Source: Phytophthora quininea
Taxonomy: Eukaryota; Oomycota; Peronosporomycetes; Peronosporales; Peronosporaceae
Assembly: GCA_011947345.1 (NCBI GenBank)
Contig: JAAVTG010000620.1
Span: 434,001-498,000, forward strand
Direction: 5' to 3'
Length of the DNA stretch: 64,000 bases
Both the position numbers and the translations under genes were made by a program. This document shows positions 23,676 to 33,837 of the stretch, piece by piece; within the stretch, counting starts at the first letter, position 1; each line of letters begins with the position of its first letter. Under the pieces are notes generated by a model. It saw nothing but the letters and a program-made list of their open reading frames with translations, had not been told where the DNA came from and did no database searches.

Positions 23676-24358
23676 ATGCTGGCAGGAGGAGGTCGTCAGG
23701 CGGCGCTCGTGGGCGGGCGCCTTGTGCAGCGCCAGACGCTGGCCAAGCCCGCTGCGACGTCCATTCAGACGCGCTCGTTCTACACGGTGTTCGAGAAGTA
23801 CCTGGAGGCCTACAAGCGCTACGGCTACAAGGGCACTCTCTGGAAACTCTACAACCCGGGCGACGTCAAGTTCGGGCGCTTCGTGGGGAGGACGAGAACG
23901 GCTTCAAGTACTACGAGGACCCGACAGAGGTCTACGGCCAGCACCGCTGGACCGAGTACAAGGTGGACTCGTGGGACGAGGTGGAGGGCACGCTCATCCC
24001 GCCGCAATGGCATCTCTGGATGCACCACCTCACGGACTCGCTGCCGGGCGAGGGCGGCCAGGATCCGACCAACTGGGAGAAGTGCGAGACCGTGAACCAC
24101 TCGGACGCGCCCTACCAGAACCACATGGGCCAGCACGTGCCCTACTACCCCAACAAGACGCTCTACCGCTCGCGGGGCTACAACGTCGGCAGTCTGGCCA
24201 TCGGCGCCGACGAGCCCGACCAGTACTACTTGCAGCGCAACCACCTGCGTCGCAACCGCCAGCGCCACGGCCACTACTTTGAGGACGTCGACTACAACAA
24301 CCCGGACAAGGAGATCCAGAGCGAGCACGAGTCGCTGCGTCCTGCCGACATCAACTAA
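23676..24358 (+). CDS. NDUFA12: NADH dehydrogenase (complex I) subunit NDUFA12 / B17.2
   Basis: This is an accessory subunit of mitochondrial complex I. The N-terminal 30 residues (MLAGGGRQAALVGGRLVQRQ and the following Thr/Ser/Arg-rich stretch) look like a mitochondrial presequence. The body has the family blocks YNPGDVKFGRFVG, RWTEYK, PPQWHLWMHH, and a C-terminal extension ending ESLRPADIN. The frame breaks at GGGG 23885-23888; one more G joins FGRFVG to EDENGFKYY. Since complex I needs this subunit in almost all eukaryotes, the break is most likely a sequence error. The C-terminal extension after the core (from about YPNKTLYRSRGYNVG) is longer than in animals. Confidence 0.9.
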
Positions 24359-24619
24359 GGAATTGCTGAGACTGTAGCAGGTTGGAGGTCAATTTGCACG
24401 TGCGGATGAAGGTGTTGGTTGAGTTGGTTTGACGCCACAACGCAAGCTTACGCTTCTCTTTATTACTACTTGGCAGTGCCCTGCTCCTGCCACTTAAACC
24501 CCTCGCTGCATTTCCTTCTCCAGCATTCAACCTCTCGAGCAGACCTGCTTGCTGCTCGACAATAACATCCACCCCGAGCACTGCTAAATACATACAACCA
24601 GAGGACTTGGCTTCTTCGT

Positions 24620-26122
24620 CTAAATGGCGATCTCGCTGGCGCCATCCTTGGCTTCCAAGTTGAGTGCGATGAGCGACCCGGACCGGCGGCTCGTGTTGGC
24701 ACTGTCGAACGAGTCCGTCGACGATCGCTCTGACGAATGGTCCTCTCCGTAGTCGCTGCTGCTGACGCTGGACATGGACTGCAGCAGCGGCAACTTACCT
24801 AAGCTCGGTGCTCCGTGTGGCTGGTCGTCCGACATGACCGAAGAAGCTTCCGACAGGAACGACGCCGACATGTTTTCTTCCTCTGCGACCGTCGACTCGG
24901 CCATCTTTTCTCCAGACAGCTTGGGGATCGTGTCGTACACTGATCCCGAGCGCTTGCCACGGCCCTCAGACGGCGAGTCCGGCCCCATGCTGATGTCCGA
25001 AGCTCGGATTGTTGCGCTGGCTCGGACGGGCAGGTCGCGAGGATTCTTCTCCGAGTCGGGACCCATGCTCATTTCCATCTCGTTCTTGTTGGCGTTAGGG
25101 TCGGGAACGCCGGCCTTGACAGGCACAGCGATGATATTGGACCCCGTGAAGTCTGCGCTGGCTGTGCTCTTGGTAAAGTCGGCGCTGATGACCGAGTCAC
25201 CGCTGTGGGCGTCCATGTCGACCTCCTGGTGCGCGTTGGTGGCCGTCACCATCTCTGCGTATTCGTCTCCGCCAGACAGGGTGCGCCCACTAGGCACGCG
25301 TTCGAGCTTGGGGCTCCTGCTCCTCTGTTGCTTTGGGCGCCCGCCAACTGCGAGAGGCGGAAGGTCGTGCTGACTGCGCTTCGAGCCGAGGCGAGACTGG
25401 GCTTGGCCTCAATAGCTTCGTCACTGGACGCCCTGTATTGGTACGAGTAGCTGGCCATCTTCCTGCTGCTGAAGGTCGGACTCACGCCGCCCATGGTGTT
25501 GAAGACGCTGCTGTCACTGCTGGCCGACTGGTTGTACTGGTTGCTGCAGGCGCTGGAGCGCGACGACGCGAAGCTCTGGTCGAAGCCTTTACTGAAGCCC
25601 AAGTGCTCGCCCGGGGGCAGCTCGATGGACATCTCGGGCATGCCCAGCTCTCTGTGTTCCTGTGTGAAGCCGCGTCCGGCTGGCACCGTCAGACACGTCG
25701 CCCCTGCGGGAGGCGACTCGGCCGAGTCTCTCTGCTTCCTCATGCGTTTCTTCCTGGACCGGAGGAAGAGTAGCGTGGCCACTACGAGAGCCAGCACGCC
25801 AAGGGCAATGCCGATGGACAGCCCTGCCCGTTGCCACCGCCGCCGCCGCCGGAGTCGCCTTCCGTCGACTGGGTGGAGTCGGAACCAGAGGCGGAGGCGC
25901 CGTCGTCGTCGCTGCGGGGGCGTCCGTGGCCGTCGGCGCTTTCGTGGTTGGAGCTGTCGTGGCATGCGTGGACGACGACTTCGAGTTTGAAGAGTCTGAC
26001 GAAGAAGTCGGACCTGAGGAAGACGCTGGCGCTTCGGTGGCGGAGGACGAGACCGAGCCGTCGGTGGAACTGACCGAGTGGAGGAGGTTGTTGACCAAGT
26101 CGTCCGTGGAGACGTCGCGCAT
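24620..26122 (-). CDS. Single-pass membrane protein with Ser/Thr/Pro-rich ectodomain
   Basis: Three overlapping minus-strand frames join into one protein of about 500 residues. The N-terminal 110 residues are mucin-like (runs of Ser, Thr, Ala, Pro). Then comes a Gly-rich spacer, a membrane helix (LSIGIALGVLALVVATLLFL) with a basic stop-transfer RSRKKRMRKQ, and a cytoplasmic tail of about 350 residues rich in Ser, Asp and Glu with repeated SMGPDS-type motifs. Breaks are near 25902, CCC 25822-25824 and GGGG 25310-25313; each needs one base. No signal peptide precedes the ATG at 26122, and an in-frame TAG with an acceptor-like CTAG lies just upstream, so a short 5' exon encoding the signal peptide is probably missing. 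Possible roles are wall sensor or adhesion; unproven. Confidence 0.6.
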
Positions 26123-26909
26123 CTTGGTCCGTGTGGTTGCTGCTCCCTAGCGGCCAACAAAGTCAAGTTGCTGCTGCCTGCTGCGCTTCCCGATTGCCAA
26201 TGTTCTTTAGGCCTCTGTCTTTACCGGGCGAGCGATCTGGCGGACACCGCGGGCCAACAGCTGCAGTGTCACAGTCGAGCCAACGACAAGGCGATGTGGT
26301 CCGGCTTCCCTACGTCCCGACTGCGTAGCTGCTCCAAGCTCAAGCTTTCCTGCCGCTGGGGACCCACGACGTAGACAACCAGGACAGAGGAGCATCTTGA
26401 GGACAGCGGGATAGATCACTACAGTACTGTGTATTGGCGCACTAGGTGGAGCTTTGGGGACTGCACACCCTCAACTGGGTCGATCGACGGCACTGATGGC
26501 AAAGGAGCTCCTCGAGGCCACATGGGCCCAAAGCCATCTCTCGCCAGAAATCAGCGAACGGGATCAACAAGGACACACGACTGTCGGTCCTCTGGTGTTG
26601 TTCGCTCGCTCGCTACGTTAACGCAGAGGAGCGTTTGAGAACACACCTCCGCCAGCTCCAGAGTTTATCTTCCGATGCACCGCCGATTTGAAGGCGTGAA
26701 GCTCTCTGCTGAAAATGCTATTTCGTCGTCGACAGCGTTGCTGTCCGAGCAAAGGTGGGGATCCCGTGGTCTCGACGGAGCGAGCAAGACGGCACCGTCA
26801 TAAGCACTCGCCAATGCTTTGTACTTCGAAGTAAGTAGTTTCATAGCTTCTTCATTGATGTGGACGAGGAACGAGCAAGTGCTACCGCTAGCTATGAGTT
26901 CACCTCACC
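26123..26909. other. Intergenic region, may hold a 5' exon of the membrane-protein gene
   Basis: There is no supported gene. An ATG on the minus strand at about 26390 (MLLCPGCLRRG) followed by a possible donor could be the missing first exon of the 24620-26122 gene, but the evidence is thin. Confidence 0.3.
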
Positions 26910-29039
26910 TTACAGCTCGGTTTGGGCGCCGTGGGCAAAAATACGGGCGTGCTCCACGCTGCCGTAGCGCACGGGCGTGTACTCGCTCAGACGGCGAAGT
27001 CGACGGCGGCGAGCGTGCTCCTTGACAGCCCAGGCCCCCAGAACCAACGCCCCGCATCCAGCAAACACGGCCACAATGGCCACCAAGTCTGTCAACGGCG
27101 AACGCGAGCTCTGCACCGCCTCCTTATCGCGCGACTCGGTGATGGCAGCATCTTGAGCCGTCAACTTGGCCGGGGCGGGATTTGCAGCGATGGAGCGCAT
27201 GTAGTGCTCGTTTTCGGCGTCGATGCGGCGGCAGGAAGGGAACTCGAGCGCCACGCCAACGGTGCAGTTGCAGGTCGCCCCGGGGCCTTGCGCACACGTG
27301 CCGTATCCGCTGCAGAACGGGGTCAACCGCTTGTCCTTGACGCCCTTCTGCTGCGGATACACGTAGCTTCCAGCCGACAGCCAGCAGTGGTCGACCGAGG
27401 GCTTCTCATAGTTTGACTGCGAGATGGAGTCGGTCTCCTCGCCCTTGACAACGTTGACGTTGCTAGCCAGGATCTCCTTGCACGATGCCCCAGTGTACGG
27501 CTTGCGAATGGCGGGGAACTTGATCGCGTTGAAGTACTTCTCGGGGATCTTGAGACAGCCACCGTCATTCCCATCCAGTCCGCAGTTGTATTTGGGGAGC
27601 TCGCCCACTCCAGAGCAGGTCTGCGCATCCAGCGACTTGTAGAGCTCTTCGATGCGTTCGTCCATCCATCGTGCACGGACAACCACCGAGTTGCGAAGGT
27701 CTTCGACACGCTCGGCGTAGGTCCCGTTGCAAGTAGCCAAGTCCACGACGGCACACTGCACGACGTTGCTGCGCCAGTCGCCACCCCGGCACTTGGACAG
27801 TTGGCGGTGGACTGGTGCGGCGCTAGCGTCCAGGAATTTCGTGATCTTGTCGTCGCTCCAGACGCCGAAGACAGGGTCGTCAGCCTTGGCGACGTTAGTG
27901 CCCCGAAGTGTCTTCCAGCGCTGGATGACGAGTGACGCGAGTTTCGGGTGGCACATGAGGCGCTTCCAGTACGTGTACTGAGGGTAGATCCAGTCTTTGA
28001 AGTTGCGGCGAGCTCCATTGCCGTACGCCAAGTTGAGGTCCCAAACCGGACCGGCGTTGATCGGCTGGTCGCGGTCCTTAAAGAAGAAGGTGCTACGACG
28101 GTAGGCGTCCACGTTGAGCGACATCTCCGTGTGCAGCAAGTAGTCGGCATAGGAGCCGAGATCCAGGTGCTTCTCGAGCTCGTTTGGCGCCGTCATGTTA
28201 TTCCAGAGCGCACGGTACATCTTGGGCAGGAATCCCGTCTCCGTGTTGGTGAAGTAGTCGCGCATCTGCTGCGAGAGCGACGACCCGCTCGGGTGCGCGA
28301 GCAGAGGTCGCTCGCCCATGCCGAACTCGTTCTGGTACTGGTCGATGACCATGTTGGGCGAGTACGATCCGTAGCTGGGAGGGTCGTTGGACCAGGCCCA
28401 GCCGCCGTTCATCACGTTCGGGCTGCGAGCCGCGCACTCGGCGTTCACGGGCGCCAAATTTACGTGGTTCTTGTCGTACGTCATCTTCTCCAGTAGCAGG
28501 TAAATCCCCGCGTAGGCAGGTTGCTCCTGAGCTGGGTCGGTGCGCATGAAGACTACTGCGTGCTTGGTCTGCACTGAGTAGCGACCCGTGGCGCGGTACA
28601 ACCAGTGGGCCAAGTGGTTGCGCAGCAGCGTGCAGTCCAAGAAGGGTCCGTTCATGACGAAGGCAGAGCTCTCGGGCATGCCGAGGAAAGAGGTCTCCTC
28701 GGCGAACCGGAGGTTGAACTGGTGCTTGGCGAAGAAGAGACTGGTCTGGCCGCGGTAGTTGGACTTGGTCAGCTCGTAGACGGCAGTGCGCGGGCCATTG
28801 ACGCAGTTGAGAGCGCCGTCGCCGTTGTCGACGACCTCGACGCGAGTCTCCACCGCCGCCTTGAGGCAGTCTGCCGCCGGGTAGCGGAGTTGGTTGCACG
28901 TCGGATCAGGGAAGCTCCGGTCCACCGCCGAGACGATCACCACAGGCATCTCGTAGCACTCGAGACTACTGGCGTCTTGCTGTTGGGCCAGTGCCATCGA
29001 CGCAGACGCCAGCAGCGCCAGAGTCGAGAGGATCCGCAT
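26910..29039 (-). CDS. Secreted CotH-kinase-family membrane protein, 709 aa
   Basis: A signal peptide (MRILSTLALLASASMALAQ) leads a CotH-like kinase fold. Visible family marks are FAKHQFNLRFAEE, MNGPFLDCTLLRNHLAHWLY, AYAGIYLLLEKMTYDKN, the GGWAWSNDPP block, DYLLHTEMSLNVDAYRRSTF and the metal-binding VWDLNLAYGNG. After it come a Cys-rich EGF-like segment (CSGYGTCAQGPGATCNC) and a C-terminal membrane helix (LTDLVAIVAVFAGCGALVLG) with a short basic tail. CotH proteins in spores and mucoralean fungi are atypical secreted kinases or surface invasins. Here the architecture indicates a type I plasma-membrane protein with an extracellular kinase-like domain. There are no frame breaks over 2.1 kb. Confidence 0.85.
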   Translation of the reverse strand: MRILSTLALLASASMALAQQQDASSLECYEMPVVIVSAVDRSFPDPTCNQLRYPAADCLKAAVETRVEVVDNGDGALNCVNGPRTAVYELTKSNYRGQTSLFFAKHQFNLRFAEETSFLGMPESSAFVMNGPFLDCTLLRNHLAHWLYRATGRYSVQTKHAVVFMRTDPAQEQPAYAGIYLLLEKMTYDKNHVNLAPVNAECAARSPNVMNGGWAWSNDPPSYGSYSPNMVIDQYQNEFGMGERPLLAHPSGSSLSQQMRDYFTNTETGFLPKMYRALWNNMTAPNELEKHLDLGSYADYLLHTEMSLNVDAYRRSTFFFKDRDQPINAGPVWDLNLAYGNGARRNFKDWIYPQYTYWKRLMCHPKLASLVIQRWKTLRGTNVAKADDPVFGVWSDDKITKFLDASAAPVHRQLSKCRGGDWRSNVVQCAVVDLATCNGTYAERVEDLRNSVVVRARWMDERIEELYKSLDAQTCSGVGELPKYNCGLDGNDGGCLKIPEKYFNAIKFPAIRKPYTGASCKEILASNVNVVKGEETDSISQSNYEKPSVDHCWLSAGSYVYPQQKGVKDKRLTPFCSGYGTCAQGPGATCNCTVGVALEFPSCRRIDAENEHYMRSIAANPAPAKLTAQDAAITESRDKEAVQSSRSPLTDLVAIVAVFAGCGALVLGAWAVKEHARRRRLRRLSEYTPVRYGSVEHARIFAHGAQTEL

Positions 29040-29354
29040 GATGGAGAGCTGCAGTCGAGGTCAAGATCTGCAGAGACGTTGGGGGTTTGCGGCGAGATGG
29101 AAACTGTGACGTTCGAGAGCGCTGGCCCAGTCCGTTATGGGGCCCTGTCGTAGCCGTTGGTCGACAGCCGCTTCACGTGCGTAAGTCCAAAGGAAACGCC
29201 TCCATGGCGACGGCGGTGCAGCCAGAGTTCGAATCTTGCGCTAAAACTCCTGCTAACGGAAATGCTGACGGCTTCTATCCGCCCGTTTATGAATATCTGA
29301 GATTAGATACGATTTAAAACATCCAAATGTGTCAGATTTGACAGATCGCTGGTC

Positions 29355-31091
29355 ATGGGGCGCCACGGGCTGCGTCGGGACCGCTTGCTGCTGGAGCGTC
29401 TGAACGACTGCGTGGGCGTCTCCGCCCGCTTAGTGTTCCAGCAGCAGCTCTCTGCCTCTCAGCTGCTGCAGCTTCCTCCGAATGAGCTCCAGCAGCTCCT
29501 CCCCGAGCTCTGCAGCTTTGTATCAACGCTGCTGCCTGTGGACGACCATTCCGACGCTGCTTCTGCCTCCGCAATGACTCGCAGAGTCTTCATTCACCAG
29601 GACGCCCAGTGGATCAGTCGCAGTGCAAGAGAGAGCGGAATATCAGCGCTCATGTGTCAGCAACTGGTGCAGTTAGCAGGTCGAGACGCTCCCACTGTCA
29701 ATAGTGACTATTGGGCCGGCGCGGAGCTAGCAGTGCAGGTTCTGCTGGATGCGCTACTGCGTCCGTGCTGCAAGAGACTCAGCAGAGGTTCCGAGCCCTG
29801 TGTATGGCGGCCATTGCAGCAGAAGCCCAGGTTCCACGCGATGCCGTGCTTCACCGTCTGGTCAGCTTTGCTGCCGTTCACGGCGCAATTGGGGCTCCGT
29901 TATCCAGAGCTATTTGAAAAGGTGTTGCAAGAGTATCGGACGACCAAACAGCGGAGACGAACAAACTGCGACTTTGCGCATATTTTAGGACTGTGGAGAC
30001 TACTGGACGAGATGAACGCAGGCTCCAATGGAGACGACCCCAAAGTGACGCAAGTGATGGCTGCGCTGTTGCAGTTTATGGCGAGCGAGAAGCTGTTGCT
30101 GGGCTCGAATACGGCGAAGGAGGACAGAAAAATTGCAGAAGCCCAGCTGGATGACCAATTGATGGACAAGTTTGTCGCGGGGATGCAGGAGTTTGCATTC
30201 AAATGTGGACGGGCAGGTGCGGTGCTGAAGCCAGCTCTTCTTACTGCTATTATGGACACGTTGTGGTCCCCGAAACTTGTCGATCATTCCGCAGTACCGT
30301 CTCGAATCGTGATGTTTGCTGCCGTCGCTAGTATTTACGTGAAAGGATTGGCGACTGACCTTGTTCTGGAGGTAATTGGGCGGATTAAGGCGAATGTTAT
30401 TAAGGAGGACGACGTATCCTTGCTGGCATTTGCCGTAGGGTTTTGCGCGCACGTGGACCTGGTGCCGTTACCACCAGTACTAGCTTTGTTGGGGCTGCTT
30501 TTCGATAGGTACAAGACAATTCCAGCCAGTGTTGGAGATTCTAACGCGCAACGACAGTGGAGACTGGAAATGCTGTTTTACGTCCTATATGTGGCAGTGC
30601 ATCGCTACCAAGCTGTCGATAGCTTGCGCCAAGAAGTGAGTTCCGATGCGACCGCGCTTAGAGAAGTGCTTCGTAACATTCAGCTGCGCTTGTGCAGCGA
30701 TATCGACTACAACGACTTCTACGTCGTTGCTCCTGTGCATTGGACAGCAGCAGTTTGGAAACATTGGGTGTTTCTGTCAACCCAGGACGTGCAGGCGTTT
30801 GCATCAGAGGCTCGAGAAAAAGACGCCGAAGTGAATAGCAGCGAGCTCATGGCGACGTGGGAAAGGATAACCTCCCGGATACCTCTCAGGATGGCCCCAG
30901 CGCCTCTGTTTGTTCGCATGCACACGCTGCTTCGACCCCATTTGATTCTCTCCAACGAGTTGGTCGACCCTGAAGACAAGTTTGGATTGACCATGCAGCG
31001 AAGAAAACGGCGCAGAGCAGAGGAAGCCAAAGTTGTTATGAACCCGGCGCAACTCGAGCGCTCTTTGACGTACTACTTTTACCGGAAGTGA
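29355..31091 (+). CDS. Uncharacterised helical protein, about 578 aa
   Basis: The protein is long, alpha-helical and leucine-rich, with no motif I recognise. The ATG at 29355 starts MGRHGLRRDRLLLERLND. The middle, about 29763-29905, reads oddly in this frame (CCKRLSRGSEPCVWRPLQQK), while another frame reads as a natural helix (VLQETQQRFRALCMAAIAAE), so a pair of compensating base errors may distort about 45 residues. The C-terminus has a basic cluster (RRKRRRAEE), a possible nuclear signal. Its last codons overlap the start of the F-box/zinc-finger gene; see the finding on a possible fusion. It could be an ARM/HEAT-like repeat protein, but this is a guess. Confidence 0.55.
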   Translation: MGRHGLRRDRLLLERLNDCVGVSARLVFQQQLSASQLLQLPPNELQQLLPELCSFVSTLLPVDDHSDAASASAMTRRVFIHQDAQWISRSARESGISALMCQQLVQLAGRDAPTVNSDYWAGAELAVQVLLDALLRPCCKRLSRGSEPCVWRPLQQKPRFHAMPCFTVWSALLPFTAQLGLRYPELFEKVLQEYRTTKQRRRTNCDFAHILGLWRLLDEMNAGSNGDDPKVTQVMAALLQFMASEKLLLGSNTAKEDRKIAEAQLDDQLMDKFVAGMQEFAFKCGRAGAVLKPALLTAIMDTLWSPKLVDHSAVPSRIVMFAAVASIYVKGLATDLVLEVIGRIKANVIKEDDVSLLAFAVGFCAHVDLVPLPPVLALLGLLFDRYKTIPASVGDSNAQRQWRLEMLFYVLYVAVHRYQAVDSLRQEVSSDATALREVLRNIQLRLCSDIDYNDFYVVAPVHWTAAVWKHWVFLSTQDVQAFASEAREKDAEVNSSELMATWERITSRIPLRMAPAPLFVRMHTLLRPHLILSNELVDPEDKFGLTMQRRKRRRAEEAKVVMNPAQLERSLTYYFYRK

Positions 31092-31788
31092 TGGAGCGCG
31101 TGTGTTCCTTCATGAGTGCGAAGCGGCTCTGTCGAATGGCGCTCGTGTGCCGCACTTTGCGGAAGTGAGTCGCCGAGCCACGCTGTGGCGTCCTTTGTAC
31201 ATGAACCTCAGTCTTGCTACTCCGAATAAGCTGAAGGTTGCCCCTCCATCGCGAGTGAACTGTCAACACGGCGAGAGCTACGAGCACAATTGGCAGCTTT
31301 TGTACCAAGGGCGATGGCAAGCTCTTGCCAAGCTACGGCGAATGCAGCGACGAGCTGTCGATGCTGGAGAAGCTGCCGAGCCGGAAGCGGAGGACGACAT
31401 TAATGCTGCGATAGCGCCTTTGTCCAGCGGGACTCTTGTTGCGGCGGGGCAGACTGTGAGGCCACGGATATGCACATACTGCGGGTGCGATCGGCTCTTT
31501 AAGAGCTTTCTTGATTTCGAAGCCCATTCGATGCAGCACAGGCAGTTCACGTGCGGCGTTGAATCCTGCCGAGCCTCGTTCACGGCTGCGACTAAGATGA
31601 AGCAGCACACGAAGCAGCAACACCCGGACCCGAATGCACCAGCCCCCAAAAAAGCGGAAAGCTGCCACGCCAAAACCAAGCCCACACTAGTCTGCGGGGT
31701 CGAAGGCTGCATTAAGAGCTACTCGTCGCCCAAGTGGCTCGCCACGCACCGGCAACAAGTCCACCACGTCGACGTCGTGAAGCAATAG
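31038..31788 (+). CDS. F-box protein with C2H2 zinc fingers
   Basis: Allowing one base at TTT 31064-31066 and one G near 31141-31165, the reading becomes MNPAQLERSL followed by LFDVLLLPEVMERVCSFMSA and KRLCRMALVCRTLRE, a canonical F-box (LPxE...L...LxxVCRxL). The C-terminal half has two zinc-finger-like units: CTYCGCDRLFKSFLDFEAHS followed by CGVESCRASFTAATKMKQHT, and then CGVEGCIKSYSSPKWLATHR with its second His pair. F-box plus C2H2 is consistent with an SCF substrate receptor. Without the first correction the gene would start at the ATG at 31091, which overlaps the upstream stop by one base. Confidence 0.6.
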
Positions 31789-31940
31789 ACCACGAAAGTG
31801 TCAATCTGTCATGGCCCGCATCCATCAAGTTGCCTTTATCGCCCCAGACGTTTTATGTAACCACTACAAAATAATAGCCTCTACCAAAACTACCAATTGC
31901 TGACGCACTCCGCCAGTTCCTCCGTCGCGCTGTCGTCACC

Positions 31941-33328
31941 ATGGACGACTCGGACAGCAGCCCCATGCCCACGCTCGCGCGGCAGGCCAACGACGACAAG
32001 ACGTCGGCGCTGGTGGCCACCTGCTCGTTCATGCTGTCCGTGGCGCTGGGGCTGCGTCTGCTCGGGCTCTACGTGGCTCGCTCCAGACGCCGCAAGCGAC
32101 TGCGCCTCGCAGGCCTCTCTGTGCCCGTCCCCGTGGCGCTGCACGCGCTGGACGTGAGCGTCTACGTGGTGCTCTGGTATGCCGTCAGCATCGGCATGAC
32201 GCTCTTCAACAAGTGGTTCCTAAGGGTCTGGGCCGGCGGCGGCTACCCTTCGCGACGACCATGACGTGTATCAACATGTTCGTCAAGTGCCTGCTGTCCA
32301 GGCTGCTCGACCGCTGCTCCAACAGCGGCAGCATGCTGGCGCTGCCCAAGAAAATCTACTGGAAGCTGGCGGTCCCCATCGGACTGTGCACGGCGCTGGA
32401 CATTATGCTGTCCAACCTGTCGCTGTTCTACATCACCGTCACGTTCTACACCGTCGTCAAGAGCGGCGGTAACGTGTGGAATCTGCTCTTCTCCATCTGC
32501 CTGGGACACCAGCGACCGAGCTGGCCGCTGTTTACGGTCATTGTGCTCATCTCGTCGGGCATTGGATTGGCGAGCTACGGGTCCGCGCAGTTTGTGCTCT
32601 ACGGCTTCCTGCTGGTGCTGTCGGCGTCGGTGATTGGGACCTTGAGGTGGGTGCTGACGCAGTCGCTACTGCAAGCGATGGAGGACATCAACGGAGCGCC
32701 GCAGAACAAAGTGCTGGCGGTGGTGTACTACGTCTCGCCAGCGAGCGCGATTGGTCTGCTGCCGATCGCTCTGTTTTCCGAAGGAAGCGACTACGCGACG
32801 TCGAGGTTTCTATTAGACTCGCAGCTACTGATGATGTCGCTGGTCTTTATCTTCATCAGCGGATGTCTAGCGTTTGTGCTGATTTTCATCGAGATCTTGT
32901 TGGTAAAGAAGACGTCGGCGCTCTCGTTGGGAATCGCTGGCAGCTTCAAGGACGTCACTCAGGTGCTGCTCGCAGTGTTCATCTTCGGCGACCAGCTGAT
33001 CCCAGTCAATGTGTTTGGACTGGTGGTGGCGACCTGCGGGATGCTCTTCTACACATTTATCAAGCACTCGGCGGCAGAAGCCCCTGCGAAAAGAAACTTC
33101 CGGAAATACAAGGACTATGCACAAGTGCCTACAGCCCAAGCAGATTTAGAGGGTGGCGACATCCAGTCCCCACGTAGTGACTGCAAGGATGTGGTCCCCG
33201 AGTTTCACATGAAGGACGCAACGGGGAAATCAGCAACAGGGGCAAAGGCATCCGTCTCAGGCGTTGAGCTCGTACGACGGGAGAGCAAGGAATACTTCAG
33301 CTCAACCGCAACAGCCTCCCACGTGTGA
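31941..33328 (+). CDS. SLC35C2-like nucleotide-sugar/triose-phosphate-type transporter
   Basis: A drug/metabolite-superfamily transporter of about ten membrane helices. Characteristic blocks are SIGMTLFNKWFL, LCTALDIMLSNLSLFYITVT, YTVVKSGGNVWNLLF, GTLRWVLTQSLLQ, and KKTSALSLGIAGSFKDVTQV near the C-terminal end; these match the SLC35C2 branch. A 60-residue hydrophilic tail follows the last helix. The frame breaks near 32240, where one more G joins WAGGG to LPFATTMTCINMF. Family members sit in the Golgi or ER; SLC35C2 in animals influences GDP-fucose supply. The substrate here is not predictable. Confidence 0.85.
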
Positions 33329-33456
33329 CGAGGATGCGAACGCTTTGTATCAATAGGCTTATTTCAATTGCGCGTAGCAGTTTTGATCTCATTAAATAGA
33401 CCCCCCTAGCTCATCGACCAGCCAGTCTGTTGTCGGCTGACTCACGCGGTGGTAAT

Positions 33457-33837
33457 ATGTGGGATGTACTCGCGCAGACGACCATCACGACAAGCAGAAA
33501 AACACGACCAGTCCGACCACCAAGTGCCACGCCACGAACTGCGTCGTACTGCGGGCCAGTGAGTTCCGTCGAGACTCGCGGGGTTGTCGCTAGATCGCTC
33601 CAACTGCAGCAAGCGCCGTCGCCATGGGAAGTCCACACTTCTGCAGCAGTCTTGACATTTTGCGTCGGCACGGCAATGCTGTGGATTGAAGACGAACTCC
33701 GCGACCGCAAATGCAGAGGCGAGCTACAGCATGAACAATATTTTAGCACGGGTCCATGCGACGAGATGGATGGAGTCAACCGCACCTCGTCTGGCGTAAA
33801 TCCCACATCGTTAGGAGACCATCTTCGCTTCCAGTGA
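33457..33837 (+). CDS. Small one-helix protein of unknown function
   Basis: The 126-residue frame starts MWDVLAQTTITTSRKTRPVR, basic and Ser/Thr/Arg-rich like a mitochondrial presequence. It contains one hydrophobic stretch (VHTSAAVLTFCVGTAMLWIE) followed by a charged DELRDRKC segment. This resembles small inner-membrane proteins, but I cannot assign it. Its last 60 bases overlap, on the opposite strand, the final exon of the PAAF1-like gene. Confidence 0.4.
   Translation: MWDVLAQTTITTSRKTRPVRPPSATPRTASYCGPVSSVETRGVVARSLQLQQAPSPWEVHTSAAVLTFCVGTAMLWIEDELRDRKCRGELQHEQYFSTGPCDEMDGVNRTSSGVNPTSLGDHLRFQ

Noticed and set aside
26910..28900. Long open frames opposite the CotH gene and in its other frames
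   Set aside because: They follow from the high GC and codon bias of the CotH gene. No motif or promoter supports them.
29200..29300. GTTCGAATC resembling a tRNA T-loop at about 29226
   Set aside because: No acceptor stem, D-arm or anticodon arm can be formed around it.
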